Positions 43,943-51,744 of a stretch of 64,000 bases of DNA are shown one piece after another. The notes under the pieces were generated by a model. The model searched no databases and was not told the DNA's origin. It saw only the letters and a program-made list of their open reading frames with translations. Position 1 is the stretch's first letter. Each line of letters starts with the position of its first letter. A program made the position numbers and the translations under genes. Source of the DNA: Ornithinimicrobium cavernae (GTDB lineage Bacteria; Actinomycetota; Actinomycetes; Actinomycetales; Dermatophilaceae); NCBI RefSeq assembly GCF_003121625.1, contig NZ_QDDJ01000021.1, positions 1 through 64,000 of the forward strand. Reading direction: 5' to 3'.

Positions 43943-44013
43943 CGGCTCCAGCCTCCTCGCAGCGTCGTCCAGGGCAGGCTATCGGCCGGTCGTTCGCCGA
44001 GTGCGGGGGCTCC

Positions 44014-44019
44014 TAGACT
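44014..44019 (+). promoter_or_regulatory. -10-like hexamer, leaderless gene
   Basis: TAGACT ends 7 bases before the ATG at 44027; no Shine-Dalgarno sequence is present. Confidence 0.45.
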
Positions 44020-44026
44020 CTGGCCC

Positions 44027-44701
44027 ATGTCGCTGCCGGGCACCCAGCCGATCCCCGGCGTGGACCTGGAGACGACCCTGCGTGCCGCGGCCGCGGGCAC
44101 CTTTCCCGCGGCAGACGGCGGCGTCTCCCGGGCAGCCCCCTGGCGGGTCGGCGTCGAGGCGGTCATCGCGCTCACCGGACACGCTGTCCTGGTCGTCGGT
44201 GAGGACGTGCCCGACGAACGGCTCCACGCGCTGGGGGTCGACGGCTTCGGCGGCGCACACGCGCCCCGGACCGCCCTCGACCTGGCGGGCCGCGGCGAGA
44301 TCGGCATCCTCGACGCCCTGCTGGTCGCGCACGGCACCGGCGGCGCCAGCGCGGTGGTGGAACGGGTGGACCTGGCCCGATCACCCCGCGCCCGCCACGC
44401 TGACCAGTGGCGGACCGAGGTCCGCGTCTATGGCCTGCCCGACCCGGCCCGCACGGCCCTGGCCACTCTCGGCCGCGGCATCGGAGGCCTGCTCGAGGTG
44501 GGCGTCGAGGCCACCGACGGGTCTGCCGACACACTGCTGGAGGGCGTGCTGGCTCTCGTTCCGGCCGGCGAGGTGCTGCTCGCCTCGGTCTCGCCGGGCA
44601 ACGCGCGTTCGCTCCGGTTCTTCCTGCGCCACGGCTTCCGGCCGATCGGCAGCGTCCAGCAGTGGCACCCCGACCGCAGGGACGGCGCCCTGATCCGTTG
44701 A
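44027..44701 (+). CDS. Unassigned protein with GNAT-like C-terminus
   Basis: 224 residues. The last 60 (LALVPAGEVLLASVSPGNAR, then SLRFFLRHGFRPIGSVQQWH) match the end of GNAT acetyltransferases, in which an Asn/Ser-Leu-Arg-Phe-like helix precedes the final strand. The N-terminal part (WRVGVEAVIALTGHAVLVVG, then LHALGVDGFGGAHAPRT) is not recognised as a complete acetyl-CoA fold. The start appears leaderless. It is followed 57 bases later by an FAD oxidoreductase on the same strand. Confidence 0.65.
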   Translation: MSLPGTQPIPGVDLETTLRAAAAGTFPAADGGVSRAAPWRVGVEAVIALTGHAVLVVGEDVPDERLHALGVDGFGGAHAPRTALDLAGRGEIGILDALLVAHGTGGASAVVERVDLARSPRARHADQWRTEVRVYGLPDPARTALATLGRGIGGLLEVGVEATDGSADTLLEGVLALVPAGEVLLASVSPGNARSLRFFLRHGFRPIGSVQQWHPDRRDGALIR

Positions 44702-44746
44702 CCGGGCGCAGGCACTGTCCTGACCACAGAGCCGGACCGGCCCGGC

Positions 44747-44752
44747 TACCGT
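44747..44752 (+). promoter_or_regulatory. -10-like hexamer, leaderless oxidoreductase gene
   Basis: TACCGT ends exactly 6 bases before the ATG at 44759. Confidence 0.45.
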
Positions 44753-44758
44753 GAGCCC

Positions 44759-46267
44759 ATGCGAGTCGATGCCGTCGTCATCGGGGCCGGGCACAACGGT
44801 CTCACTGCCGCCGCCTACCTGGCCAGGGCAGGGCGCTCGGTGCTCATCCTGGAGCGGGACGGACACGTCGGCGGGGCGGCGCGCTCCGACCGGGTGTTCC
44901 CGGCCTACGACGCCCGGCTGTCGGCATACTCCTATCTGGTCAGTCTGCTGCCCGACCAGATCATCGAGGAGCTGGCACTGGACCTGCAGCTGATCCGCCG
45001 CCGGATCAGCTCCTACACGCCGGTCGGCGACGCCGGCATCCTGGTGGACAACGGCGACGCGGCGCGGACCGCGCACGACCTCGGCCCGGACGCGCAGGCG
45101 TGGGACGACTTCTACGGGATGACCGGGGAGCTCGCCCAGAGGCTGTTCCCCACCATGACCGAGCCGCTGCGCTCCCGCGACGACGTGCGGTCCCTCGTCG
45201 GTGAGGAGGCGTGGCGCGACGTCGTCGAGCGGCCGCTCGGCGAGGCCATCGAGCGCAGGTTCACCTCGGACGTCGTCCGCGGGATCGTGCTCACCGACGG
45301 GCTCATCGGCACCTTCGGCCGACCCGGCGACGCGGATCGCCTGGTCAACCGGTGCTTCCTCTACCACGTGATCGGTCGCGGCACCGGCGACTGGGACGTG
45401 CCGGTCGGCGGCATGGGCGCGGTCACCGACGGGTTGCTCCGCACAGCCGAGCAGTATGGCGCTCAGCTGCGGACCTCCTCCACCGTCACCTCGGTCTCCA
45501 CGGACGGGAAGGAGGCCGTGGTCCGGACCGGGGACGGGCTGGAGGTGCGCGCGGGGCAGGTCTTCGCCAACTGCGCCCCGAACGTCCTGGACCGTCTGCT
45601 CGGGGACGCACCGTCGCGGCCGGAGCCGGAGGGTGCGCAGCTCAAGATCAACATGCTGCTGTCCCGGCTGCCCGCGCTCAAGGACCCCTCGGTGACGCCC
45701 GAGCAGGCCTTCGCCGGGACCCTGCACATCAACGAGGGCTACGACCAGGTCGCCACCGCCTACGCCCAGGCCGCGGCGGGACAGGTCCCGGACGTTCCGC
45801 CGTGCGAGGTCTACTGCCACAGCCTGTCCGACAGCTCGATCCTGGGGGCGGACCTGGTCGCGGCCGGTGCACAGACCCTGACACTGTTCGGCCTGCACAT
45901 GCCGGCCCGGCTGTTCCGCGAGGACCCCGAGGGCGCCCGTGAGCGGGCGCTCGAGCTGACCCTGGCCTCCATCAACTCCGTGCTGGCCGAGCCGATCGAG
46001 GACTGTCTGCTGGCACCCGACACCATCGACGTGCGCAGCCCGCTGGACATCGAGGCCTCGGTCGGGATGCCGGGAGGGCACATCTTCCACGGGGACCTGC
46101 AGTGGCCGTTTGCCGAGGCCGACGCGGACGTGGGTCGGTGGGGCACGGAGACCCGGCACGCCAACGTGTTCCTGTGCGGCGCGGGCGCCCGACGCGGGGG
46201 TGGCGTCAGCGGGATCCCGGGACGCGCGGCCGTTGCCGCCGCCCTGGGGGAGGAGACCCTCGGCTGA
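44759..46267 (+). CDS. FAD-dependent oxidoreductase (phytoene desaturase/CrtI-like)
   Basis: 502-residue flavoprotein. The N-terminal FAD Rossmann motif is VVIGAGHNGLTAAAYLARAG followed by ERDGHVGGAARSD. WDVPVGGMGAVTDGLLRTAE is the mid-protein signature of CrtI-like oxidoreductases. The C-terminus has VFLCGAGARRGGGVSGIPGR, the closing FAD-binding segment. The substrate is not evident; no carotenoid gene is nearby, so carotenoid chemistry should not be assumed. Confidence 0.85.
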   Translation: MRVDAVVIGAGHNGLTAAAYLARAGRSVLILERDGHVGGAARSDRVFPAYDARLSAYSYLVSLLPDQIIEELALDLQLIRRRISSYTPVGDAGILVDNGDAARTAHDLGPDAQAWDDFYGMTGELAQRLFPTMTEPLRSRDDVRSLVGEEAWRDVVERPLGEAIERRFTSDVVRGIVLTDGLIGTFGRPGDADRLVNRCFLYHVIGRGTGDWDVPVGGMGAVTDGLLRTAEQYGAQLRTSSTVTSVSTDGKEAVVRTGDGLEVRAGQVFANCAPNVLDRLLGDAPSRPEPEGAQLKINMLLSRLPALKDPSVTPEQAFAGTLHINEGYDQVATAYAQAAAGQVPDVPPCEVYCHSLSDSSILGADLVAAGAQTLTLFGLHMPARLFREDPEGARERALELTLASINSVLAEPIEDCLLAPDTIDVRSPLDIEASVGMPGGHIFHGDLQWPFAEADADVGRWGTETRHANVFLCGAGARRGGGVSGIPGRAAVAAALGEETLG

Positions 46268-46349
46268 GTCCTCCGACCACGTTGTGGACAGGCACCGAGG
46301 TTGTCTCGGATCCGTGCCAACCTGGACCGCATGCACGGGAGGGGGCACG

Positions 46350-46910
46350 ATGGGACTCATGCCGACGCTGCCGCGGAGCGGGCCACTGACCCTCGAGGAC
46401 TTCGAGGCAATCCGTGAGGTCGACGACGGGCACCGCTACGAGCTCATCGACGGGGTCCTGGTCGTGACCCCCTCGCCGGTGCCCCGCCACCAGAAGGTCG
46501 CCTTCCGCATCGCTCAGGCACTCGACCGTTCGTGCCCGCCCGACCATGACGTCTACATGGCGCCCCTGGATATCAGGCTCGGGGAGGACACCGTTCTGCA
46601 ACCAGATGCCTTGGTCGTGCCCAGGTCCGCCGTCGGTGAGCAGCACATCGAGGGCAGTCCGGTTCTCGCAGTCGAGGTGCTCTCCCCCAGCACCCGCACC
46701 TTTGACCTCGGCGCCAAACTGCTCCGCCACGAGCGCGCCGCCACGCCGGCCTACTGGGTCATCGACCCGGATGCCCCGTCACTCCAGGCCTGGGAGCTCC
46801 GGGACGGCCACTATGTGGAGGTTGCTCACGTGACCGGCGATGAGCCGGCCGAACTCTCGCTGCCGTGGCCGGTCCAGATCGTGCCCGGCGACCTGGTGAA
46901 GGACCGCTGA
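46350..46910 (+). CDS. Uma2-family (PD-(D/E)XK) endonuclease-like protein
   Basis: 186 residues. LTLEDFEAIREVDDGHRYEL, IDGVLVVTPSPVPRHQKVAF, VLQPDALVVPRSA and VLAVEVLSPSTRTFDLGAKL give the Uma2/DUF820 fold with the acidic catalytic set (D in QPDA, E in VEVLSP, K in AKLL). Members are common in multiple copies in actinobacteria and cyanobacteria; cellular roles are unclear. GGGAGG stands about 8 bases before the ATG. It is convergent with ffh. Confidence 0.85.
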   Translation: MGLMPTLPRSGPLTLEDFEAIREVDDGHRYELIDGVLVVTPSPVPRHQKVAFRIAQALDRSCPPDHDVYMAPLDIRLGEDTVLQPDALVVPRSAVGEQHIEGSPVLAVEVLSPSTRTFDLGAKLLRHERAATPAYWVIDPDAPSLQAWELRDGHYVEVAHVTGDEPAELSLPWPVQIVPGDLVKDR

Positions 46911-47008
46911 GTCCATGGCAGCTCTGACCGGCGACCCGTGACCCTGCCACTCCGTGGCCGATCCACGACCGACCGAGACCGGCCGCGCAAGGCGCCTGCG
47001 CTCCAGCC

Positions 47009-48634
47009 CTACTTGTCCTTGAGGAACTTGTCGAACCCGGCGGGCAGCTTGAGGTTGGACAGGTCCTGCTCCTGACCCTCCCCGGGAGCGCCCGGCATCC
47101 CGAAGGCGCTGCCCAGGGCGTTGCCCCGAGACTCCTCGGCCTTCTGCGCCGCCAGCCGCTCCTGCTCCGCGCGCTTGGCGGGGTTGCCGCTCTTGCCCTT
47201 CTTGCGCTGCGGCGGCCTGCCCTTCCCCTTGCCGGCGCCCCCGCCCAGCCCGGGCATCCCCGGCATCCCGGGCATGCCGCCGCCCTTGCGCATCTGGCGC
47301 ATCATCTTCTGCGCCTGACCGAACCGCTCCAGCAGCTGGTTCACCTCGGAGGGCGAGACACCGGAGCCCTTGGCGATCCGCGCCCGGCGGGACCCGTTGA
47401 TCTGCTTGGGGTGGGCACGCTCGAACGGGGTCATCGAGCGGACCATGGCCTCGACCCGGTCGAACTCCTTGTCGTCCAGGGCGTCGAGCTGGGCACGCAT
47501 CTGCTGCATCCCGGGCATCATCCCGAGCATCTGCTTCAGCGAGCCCATCTTCTTGATGGCCTGCATCTGCTCGAGGAAGTCGGTGAAGGTGAAGTCCTCC
47601 TCCGCCAGGAACTTGCGCGCCATCTCCCGCGACTGGGCCGCGTCGAAGGCCTTCTCGGCCTGCTCGATCAGGGTCAGCACGTCACCCATGTCCAGGATGC
47701 GGCTGGCCATCCGGTCGGGGTGGAAGATCTCGAAGTCCTTGACCTGCTCACCGGTGGAGGCGAACAGGATCGGCTCGCCGGTGACCGTGGCGACCGAGAG
47801 GGCCGCACCACCGCGGGCGTCGCCGTCCAGCTTGGTCAGCACCGAGCCGGTGATCCCCACACCGTCGGCGAACGCCTTGGCGGTCTCGACGGCGGCCTGA
47901 CCGATCATCGCGTCGATGACGAACAGCACCTCGTCGGCGTTGGTCTCCATCCGGATGTCGTGTGCCTGCCGCATCAGGTCGACGTCGACCGCGAGCCGTC
48001 CCGCGGTGTCGATGATGACCACGTCGTGGCCCTTGTCCCGGGCATGGGCGACACCGTCCACGGCCACGTCGATCGGGTCGCCGAAGGAGCGGGTGCCCTC
48101 ACCGGACTCCAGGGCGGCGTCGTGGCCGAACACGTTGCCGCGCTCGGGGGCGAAGACCGGCACACCGGCACGCTCGCCGACGACCTGGAGCTGGGTCACC
48201 GCGTTGGGGCGCTGCAGGTCGGCGGCGACCAGGACCGGGGCGTGGCCCTGCTCCTTGAGCCAGTAGCCGAGCTTGCCGGCCAGCGTGGTCTTGCCCGAGC
48301 CCTGCAGCCCCGCGAGCATGATCACGGTCGGCGGGTTCTTGGCGAGGTTCAGTCGGCGGGTCTGGCCACCGAGGATGCCGACGAGCTCCTCGTTGACGAT
48401 CTTGACGACCTGCTGGCCGGGGTTGAGCGCCTTGGACACCTCGGCCCCGAGCGCCCGCTCGCGGACCGCGCCGGTGAACTGCTTGACGACCGGCAGCGCG
48501 ACATCGGCGTCGAGCAGCGCCATCCGGATGTCCCGGACGGTCTTGTTGACGTCGGTCTCGGACAGGGTCCCCTTGCGCTTGAGGTTGCGGAAGGTGTCTG
48601 TCAGGCGGTCGGAAAGGCTGTTGAACACCCCCAC
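47009..48634 (-). CDS. ffh: Signal recognition particle protein Ffh
   Basis: GTPase that binds signal peptides and 4.5S RNA and docks with FtsY. The 541 residues have an N domain (FNSLSDRLTDTFRNLKRKG), G domain motifs AGLQGSGKTTLAGKLGYWL, DTAGRLAVDVDLM and LTKLDGDARGGAAL, then the Met-rich M domain (LGMMPGMQQMRAQL, SRRARIAKGSGVSPSEVNQL, PGMPGMPGL). The C-terminal tail is longer than usual and basic/acidic. Its partner gene ftsY lies just upstream, separated by one plus-strand gene. Confidence 0.97.
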   Translation of the reverse strand: MGVFNSLSDRLTDTFRNLKRKGTLSETDVNKTVRDIRMALLDADVALPVVKQFTGAVRERALGAEVSKALNPGQQVVKIVNEELVGILGGQTRRLNLAKNPPTVIMLAGLQGSGKTTLAGKLGYWLKEQGHAPVLVAADLQRPNAVTQLQVVGERAGVPVFAPERGNVFGHDAALESGEGTRSFGDPIDVAVDGVAHARDKGHDVVIIDTAGRLAVDVDLMRQAHDIRMETNADEVLFVIDAMIGQAAVETAKAFADGVGITGSVLTKLDGDARGGAALSVATVTGEPILFASTGEQVKDFEIFHPDRMASRILDMGDVLTLIEQAEKAFDAAQSREMARKFLAEEDFTFTDFLEQMQAIKKMGSLKQMLGMMPGMQQMRAQLDALDDKEFDRVEAMVRSMTPFERAHPKQINGSRRARIAKGSGVSPSEVNQLLERFGQAQKMMRQMRKGGGMPGMPGMPGLGGGAGKGKGRPPQRKKGKSGNPAKRAEQERLAAQKAEESRGNALGSAFGMPGAPGEGQEQDLSNLKLPAGFDKFLKDK

Positions 48635-48697
48635 AGGTTAACCGGTAGGCAGCGGTCCACCGGCCTCGGCGACCGGCGCACCGTCGGGACCCCACGG

Positions 48698-48703
48698 CAT
48701 ACT
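48698..48703 (+). promoter_or_regulatory. -10-like hexamer, leaderless gene
   Basis: CATACT ends exactly 6 bases before the ATG at 48710, with no ribosome-binding site. Confidence 0.4.
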
Positions 48704-48709
48704 GGCTGT

Positions 48710-49600
48710 ATGCCGTTGCGTCGCCGTCTCGCCGCCGCGCTCCGTTCGCGGGTGGCCGGCCCCGACGCCGACCGGCGTGCCGCCGCGATCTGGCTGGCGC
48801 CGGGTGAGCGCCGGTTCGCACCGAGCGACCCGATCTGCCGGGTGCACAACCATGCGGCGATGTATGCCGGGGGGATCCGGGCCCTGCTGCTGCAGTCGCT
48901 GCACCCCCTCGCCATGGCGGGCGTCGGTGAGCACTCCGGCTACCGCGGCGACCCGTGGGGGCGGTTGCAGCGGACCAGCGAGTTCATCGCGATGACGACG
49001 TTCGGGCCGGTCGAGGGCGCCCAACGCGTCATCGACCGGATCAACAGGGTGCACGGCACCGTGCGCGGCACCGCGCCCGACGGACGGCCCTACGACGCGC
49101 GGGACCCACACCTGCTGTCCTGGGTCCATATCGCGGAGATCGACTCGTTCCTGACGGCCTACCAGCGCTACTCGCGCACGCCGCTGACCCCGACCGAGGC
49201 CGACACCTACGTCGCGCAGAACGCCTGGTCGGCTGGTGAGCTGGGGGTCCCGGACCCACCACTCACCGTGACCGACCTGCTGGGCCAGCTGACGGCATAC
49301 CGGCCGGAGCTGGAGGTCACTGAGGGCGCCCGGGACGCTGCCGCCTTCCTGCTGCGTGAGCCGCCGCTGCCGCTCGCGGCGCGCCCCGGCTACTGGATGC
49401 TGGCCGCGGGGGCGGTGGCGATGCTGCCGGACTATGCGCGGGACCTGCTCGGTCTGCGGGTGGGCGGCCGGCTCGACCCGGTTGCTGAGCGTCTCGTGCT
49501 CGGGCCGGCGGGGCGGCTCGGGACCGCCGCGGTCGGTTGGGCGCTGTCCGAGCCCTCGGACCCACGCAACTCCCCGGAGAGCTCTGCCGTCAGCCGATGA
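48710..49600 (+). CDS. Oxygenase MpaB/DUF2236-family protein
   Basis: 296-residue protein of the DUF2236 (latex-clearing/MpaB-like) family. CRVHNHAAMYAGGIRALLLQ followed by LHPLAMAGVGEHSGYRGDPW and RLQRTSEFIAMTTFG is the diagnostic heme-binding-like stretch; LSWVHIAEIDSFLTAYQRY is the second. Members include rubber oxygenases, but most bacterial members have no known substrate. It is inserted on the plus strand between ffh and ftsY, overlaps the ftsY stop by 11 bases and appears leaderless. Confidence 0.83.
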   Translation: MPLRRRLAAALRSRVAGPDADRRAAAIWLAPGERRFAPSDPICRVHNHAAMYAGGIRALLLQSLHPLAMAGVGEHSGYRGDPWGRLQRTSEFIAMTTFGPVEGAQRVIDRINRVHGTVRGTAPDGRPYDARDPHLLSWVHIAEIDSFLTAYQRYSRTPLTPTEADTYVAQNAWSAGELGVPDPPLTVTDLLGQLTAYRPELEVTEGARDAAAFLLREPPLPLAARPGYWMLAAGAVAMLPDYARDLLGLRVGGRLDPVAERLVLGPAGRLGTAAVGWALSEPSDPRNSPESSAVSR

Positions 49601-50801
49601 TCGCGTCGACGAAGGCCTCGGGGTCGAACGGCGCCAGGTCGTCCGGGCCCTCGCCGAGCCCGACCAGCTTGACCGGGACGCCCAGGCGACGCTGCACGTT
49701 GACCACGATCCCGCCCTTGGCGGTGCCGTCCAGCTTGGTCAGGACGATGCCGGTGACATTGACGGCCTCTCCGAACACCTCCGCCTGGCGCATGCCGTTC
49801 TGACCGGTGGTCGCGTCGAGCACGAGCAGCACCTCGTCGATCGGGCTCTGCTTCTCCACGACGCGCTTGACCTTGGCCAGCTCGTCCATCAGACCTGCCT
49901 TGTTGTGCAGGCGTCCGGCGGTGTCGATGATGACCGTGTCGGCCTCGTACTCGGCGGCCGACCTCACCGCGTCGAAGGCGACCGATGCGGGGTCCGCCCC
50001 CTCGCGCGCGGACCGGACGGTGGGGACGCCCACCCGCTCACCCCACGTCTGCAGCTGGTCGGCGGCGGCCGCGCGGAAGGTGTCCGCTGCCCCCAGGACG
50101 ACGTCCTTGTCCTCGGCGACCAGCACCCGCGCCAGCTTGCCGACGGTGGTGGTCTTGCCGGTGCCGTTGACGCCGACGACCAGGATGACGGAGGGCCGGT
50201 CACCCACGCGGCTGGCGGCGACCCGGCGGTCCATGCTGGGGTCGACGAGCGCGAGCAGCTCCTCGCGCAGCCACCCCCTGACGGTCTCGACGTCGGTGGC
50301 CCCGTCGACCTGCACGCGGGTGCGCAGCTTGCCGACCAGCTCGTCCGTGGCCTCCACACCGAGGTCGGCCTGCAGGAGGGTGTCCTCCACGTCCTCCCAG
50401 GACTGCTCGTCCAGGCCACCGCTCGACAGGAGCGACAGCAGCACGTTGCCGATGGCGTTGTTGGAGCGGGCCAGGCGTGCACGCAGCCGCGCCATCCGGC
50501 CACGGGCGGAGGCCGGCTTCTCGATCGTCGGAGCGGTGGGCTCCGGCTCGACCTCGACGGCGACCCCGCCGCCGGTGTCCTCAACGCCCTCACCAGGTGG
50601 TGGCTCCGCCCCCTCGCGAGCGCCCTCGCGCTCTTCCTCGACCGCCGTCGGCGGAGTGGTGGGCGGCCGCTCGATGGTCTTGGTGCGTTCCCCGGTCCCC
50701 CGGCCCCGCCCTCGGACGAGACCGACGATGAGGGCCAGTCCGGCCAGGGCCACGACGGTGGCGACGGTCAGGTACTCCCACAAGCTGTCCACGCCCGACA
50801 T
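49590..50801 (-). CDS. ftsY: SRP receptor FtsY
   Basis: Membrane-docking GTPase partner of Ffh. The N-terminus has a single hydrophobic segment (TVATVVALAGLALIVGLV), a variable acidic region, then the NG domain: VVGVNGTGKTTTVGKLARVL, DTAGRLHNKAGLMDELAKV and VLTKLDGTAKGGIVVNV. 403 residues. ATG 50801 was chosen because it directly precedes the membrane segment; the frame further upstream runs into repeats. A 62-bp palindromic array lies immediately upstream. Confidence 0.95.
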   Translation of the reverse strand: MSGVDSLWEYLTVATVVALAGLALIVGLVRGRGRGTGERTKTIERPPTTPPTAVEEEREGAREGAEPPPGEGVEDTGGGVAVEVEPEPTAPTIEKPASARGRMARLRARLARSNNAIGNVLLSLLSSGGLDEQSWEDVEDTLLQADLGVEATDELVGKLRTRVQVDGATDVETVRGWLREELLALVDPSMDRRVAASRVGDRPSVILVVGVNGTGKTTTVGKLARVLVAEDKDVVLGAADTFRAAAADQLQTWGERVGVPTVRSAREGADPASVAFDAVRSAAEYEADTVIIDTAGRLHNKAGLMDELAKVKRVVEKQSPIDEVLLVLDATTGQNGMRQAEVFGEAVNVTGIVLTKLDGTAKGGIVVNVQRRLGVPVKLVGLGEGPDDLAPFDPEAFVDAIIG

Positions 50802-50876
50802 TGTCACAGACCATGAGCGTGCCGGGTCCACCTGCCTCTGGTGGCGGTCGCCCGGTGATCCGGCTACCCGACGATG

Positions 50877-51180
50877 GCGACCCTGCGCTCTGCACTTGAC
50901 GTCGCATGCCGTCACTTCTGCAGAGCCGAGAGCCAGCGGCGACCCTGCGCTCTGCAGTTGACGTCGCATGGCGTCACTTCTGCAGAGCCGAGAGCCAGCG
51001 GCGACCCTGCGCTCTGCAGTTGACGTCGCATGGCGTCACTTCTGCAGAGCCGAGAGCCAGCGGCAACCCTGCGCTCTGCAGTTGACGTCGCATGGCGTCA
51101 CTTCTGCAGAGCCGAGAGCCAGCGGCGACCCTGCGCTCTGCACTTGACGTCGCATGGCGTCACTTGTGCAGAGCCGAGAG
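50877..51180. repeat. 62-bp palindromic tandem repeat (5 copies) upstream of ftsY
   Basis: Copies begin GCGACCCTGCG (one GCAACCCTGCG) at 50877, 50939, 51001, 51063 and 51125; the last is truncated at 51180. Each contains CTCTGCAG...CTGCAGAG arms enclosing TGACG...CGTCA arms, so each copy can fold as a long hairpin. Copy 5 has C in the left arm and a matching G in the right arm, preserving pairing; copy 1 has an unpaired C/C. This array occupies most of the 502-base gap between ftsY and the small membrane protein gene; nothing coding is evident there. Confidence 0.93.
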
Positions 51181-51304
51181 GACGGTTCACAGCTTCTGCA
51201 GAACCAGGACGTGCGGGATGGCGTCGCCGCGGCCCCGAGCATCCGTCAGGTGCCGTCCCCGACCGCGGACGTCAAGCCTGGGCGTTGCGCGGTGAGGGAA
51301 GGCG

Positions 51305-51514
51305 CTACTTGCGGACGTTCTGCAGGGTCCGGCGCGCGGCCTTCTCGCCGCGGTCCCTCAGCGCCTCCTGACGGCGACGCGCGCCCGCCAGGAGCTCCTC
51401 ACCCTCGGGCGTCAGGACATCGCGCCCGTCGCGCCGTGCCTCGACGGCGACGAATCCGACGACCAGTCCCCCGAGGGCCACGCACACGAGCATGGCCAGC
51501 ACCAACGCGATCAT
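51305..51514 (-). CDS. Small single-pass membrane protein, unknown function
   Basis: 69 residues from ATG 51514 (GTG 51520 is an alternative). An N-terminal membrane helix (MIALVLAMLVCVALGGLVVG) is followed by a charged cytoplasmic or extracytoplasmic tail (TPEGEELLAGARRRQEALRD). Its position between smc and ftsY and its composition suggest a real gene, but no family is recognised. Confidence 0.55.
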   Translation of the reverse strand: MIALVLAMLVCVALGGLVVGFVAVEARRDGRDVLTPEGEELLAGARRRQEALRDRGEKAARRTLQNVRK

Positions 51515-51660
51515 GGTCACAATCGTGCAACGATTTGCGGCCTCACACAAATCACCATGCCGGGTCGCGGTCGCCTTTTTCCACAGAGGGGCGCAGGCGA
51601 GGACCAGATCGCACCCCGTCAGCGACGATCAGGTCGCACCGTCAGGCGACGTCTCTCAGG

Positions 51661-51744
51661 CGAACTGCTGCACGTTACTCAGGCGGGCTGCTGCACGTTA
51701 CTCACGCGGGCTGCTGCACGTCACTCAGGCGGGCTGCTGCACGT
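51661..51744. repeat. 23-bp tandem repeat at and beyond the smc 3' end
   Basis: Units of the form CGGGCTGCTGCACGTTACTC plus AGG begin at 51661, 51684, 51707 and 51730. The last unit and part of the third encode the SMC C-terminus (DVQQPA and its TGA at 51725-51727). The first two lie beyond the stop codon. The array appears to derive from the gene's own end. Confidence 0.85.

Noticed and set aside
41960-44701. Plus-strand frame of 913 codons ending in the GNAT-like gene
   Set aside because: Only the last 225 codons are coding; the rest is antisense to rpsP and the amidohydrolase.
44759-46267. Carotenoid biosynthesis locus
   Set aside because: The CrtI-like fold is shared by many oxidoreductases and no other carotenoid gene is adjacent.
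50877-51180. Possible CRISPR array
   Set aside because: The 62-bp units are contiguous with no unique spacers, each unit is palindromic, and no cas gene is nearby. It is a tandem repeat.
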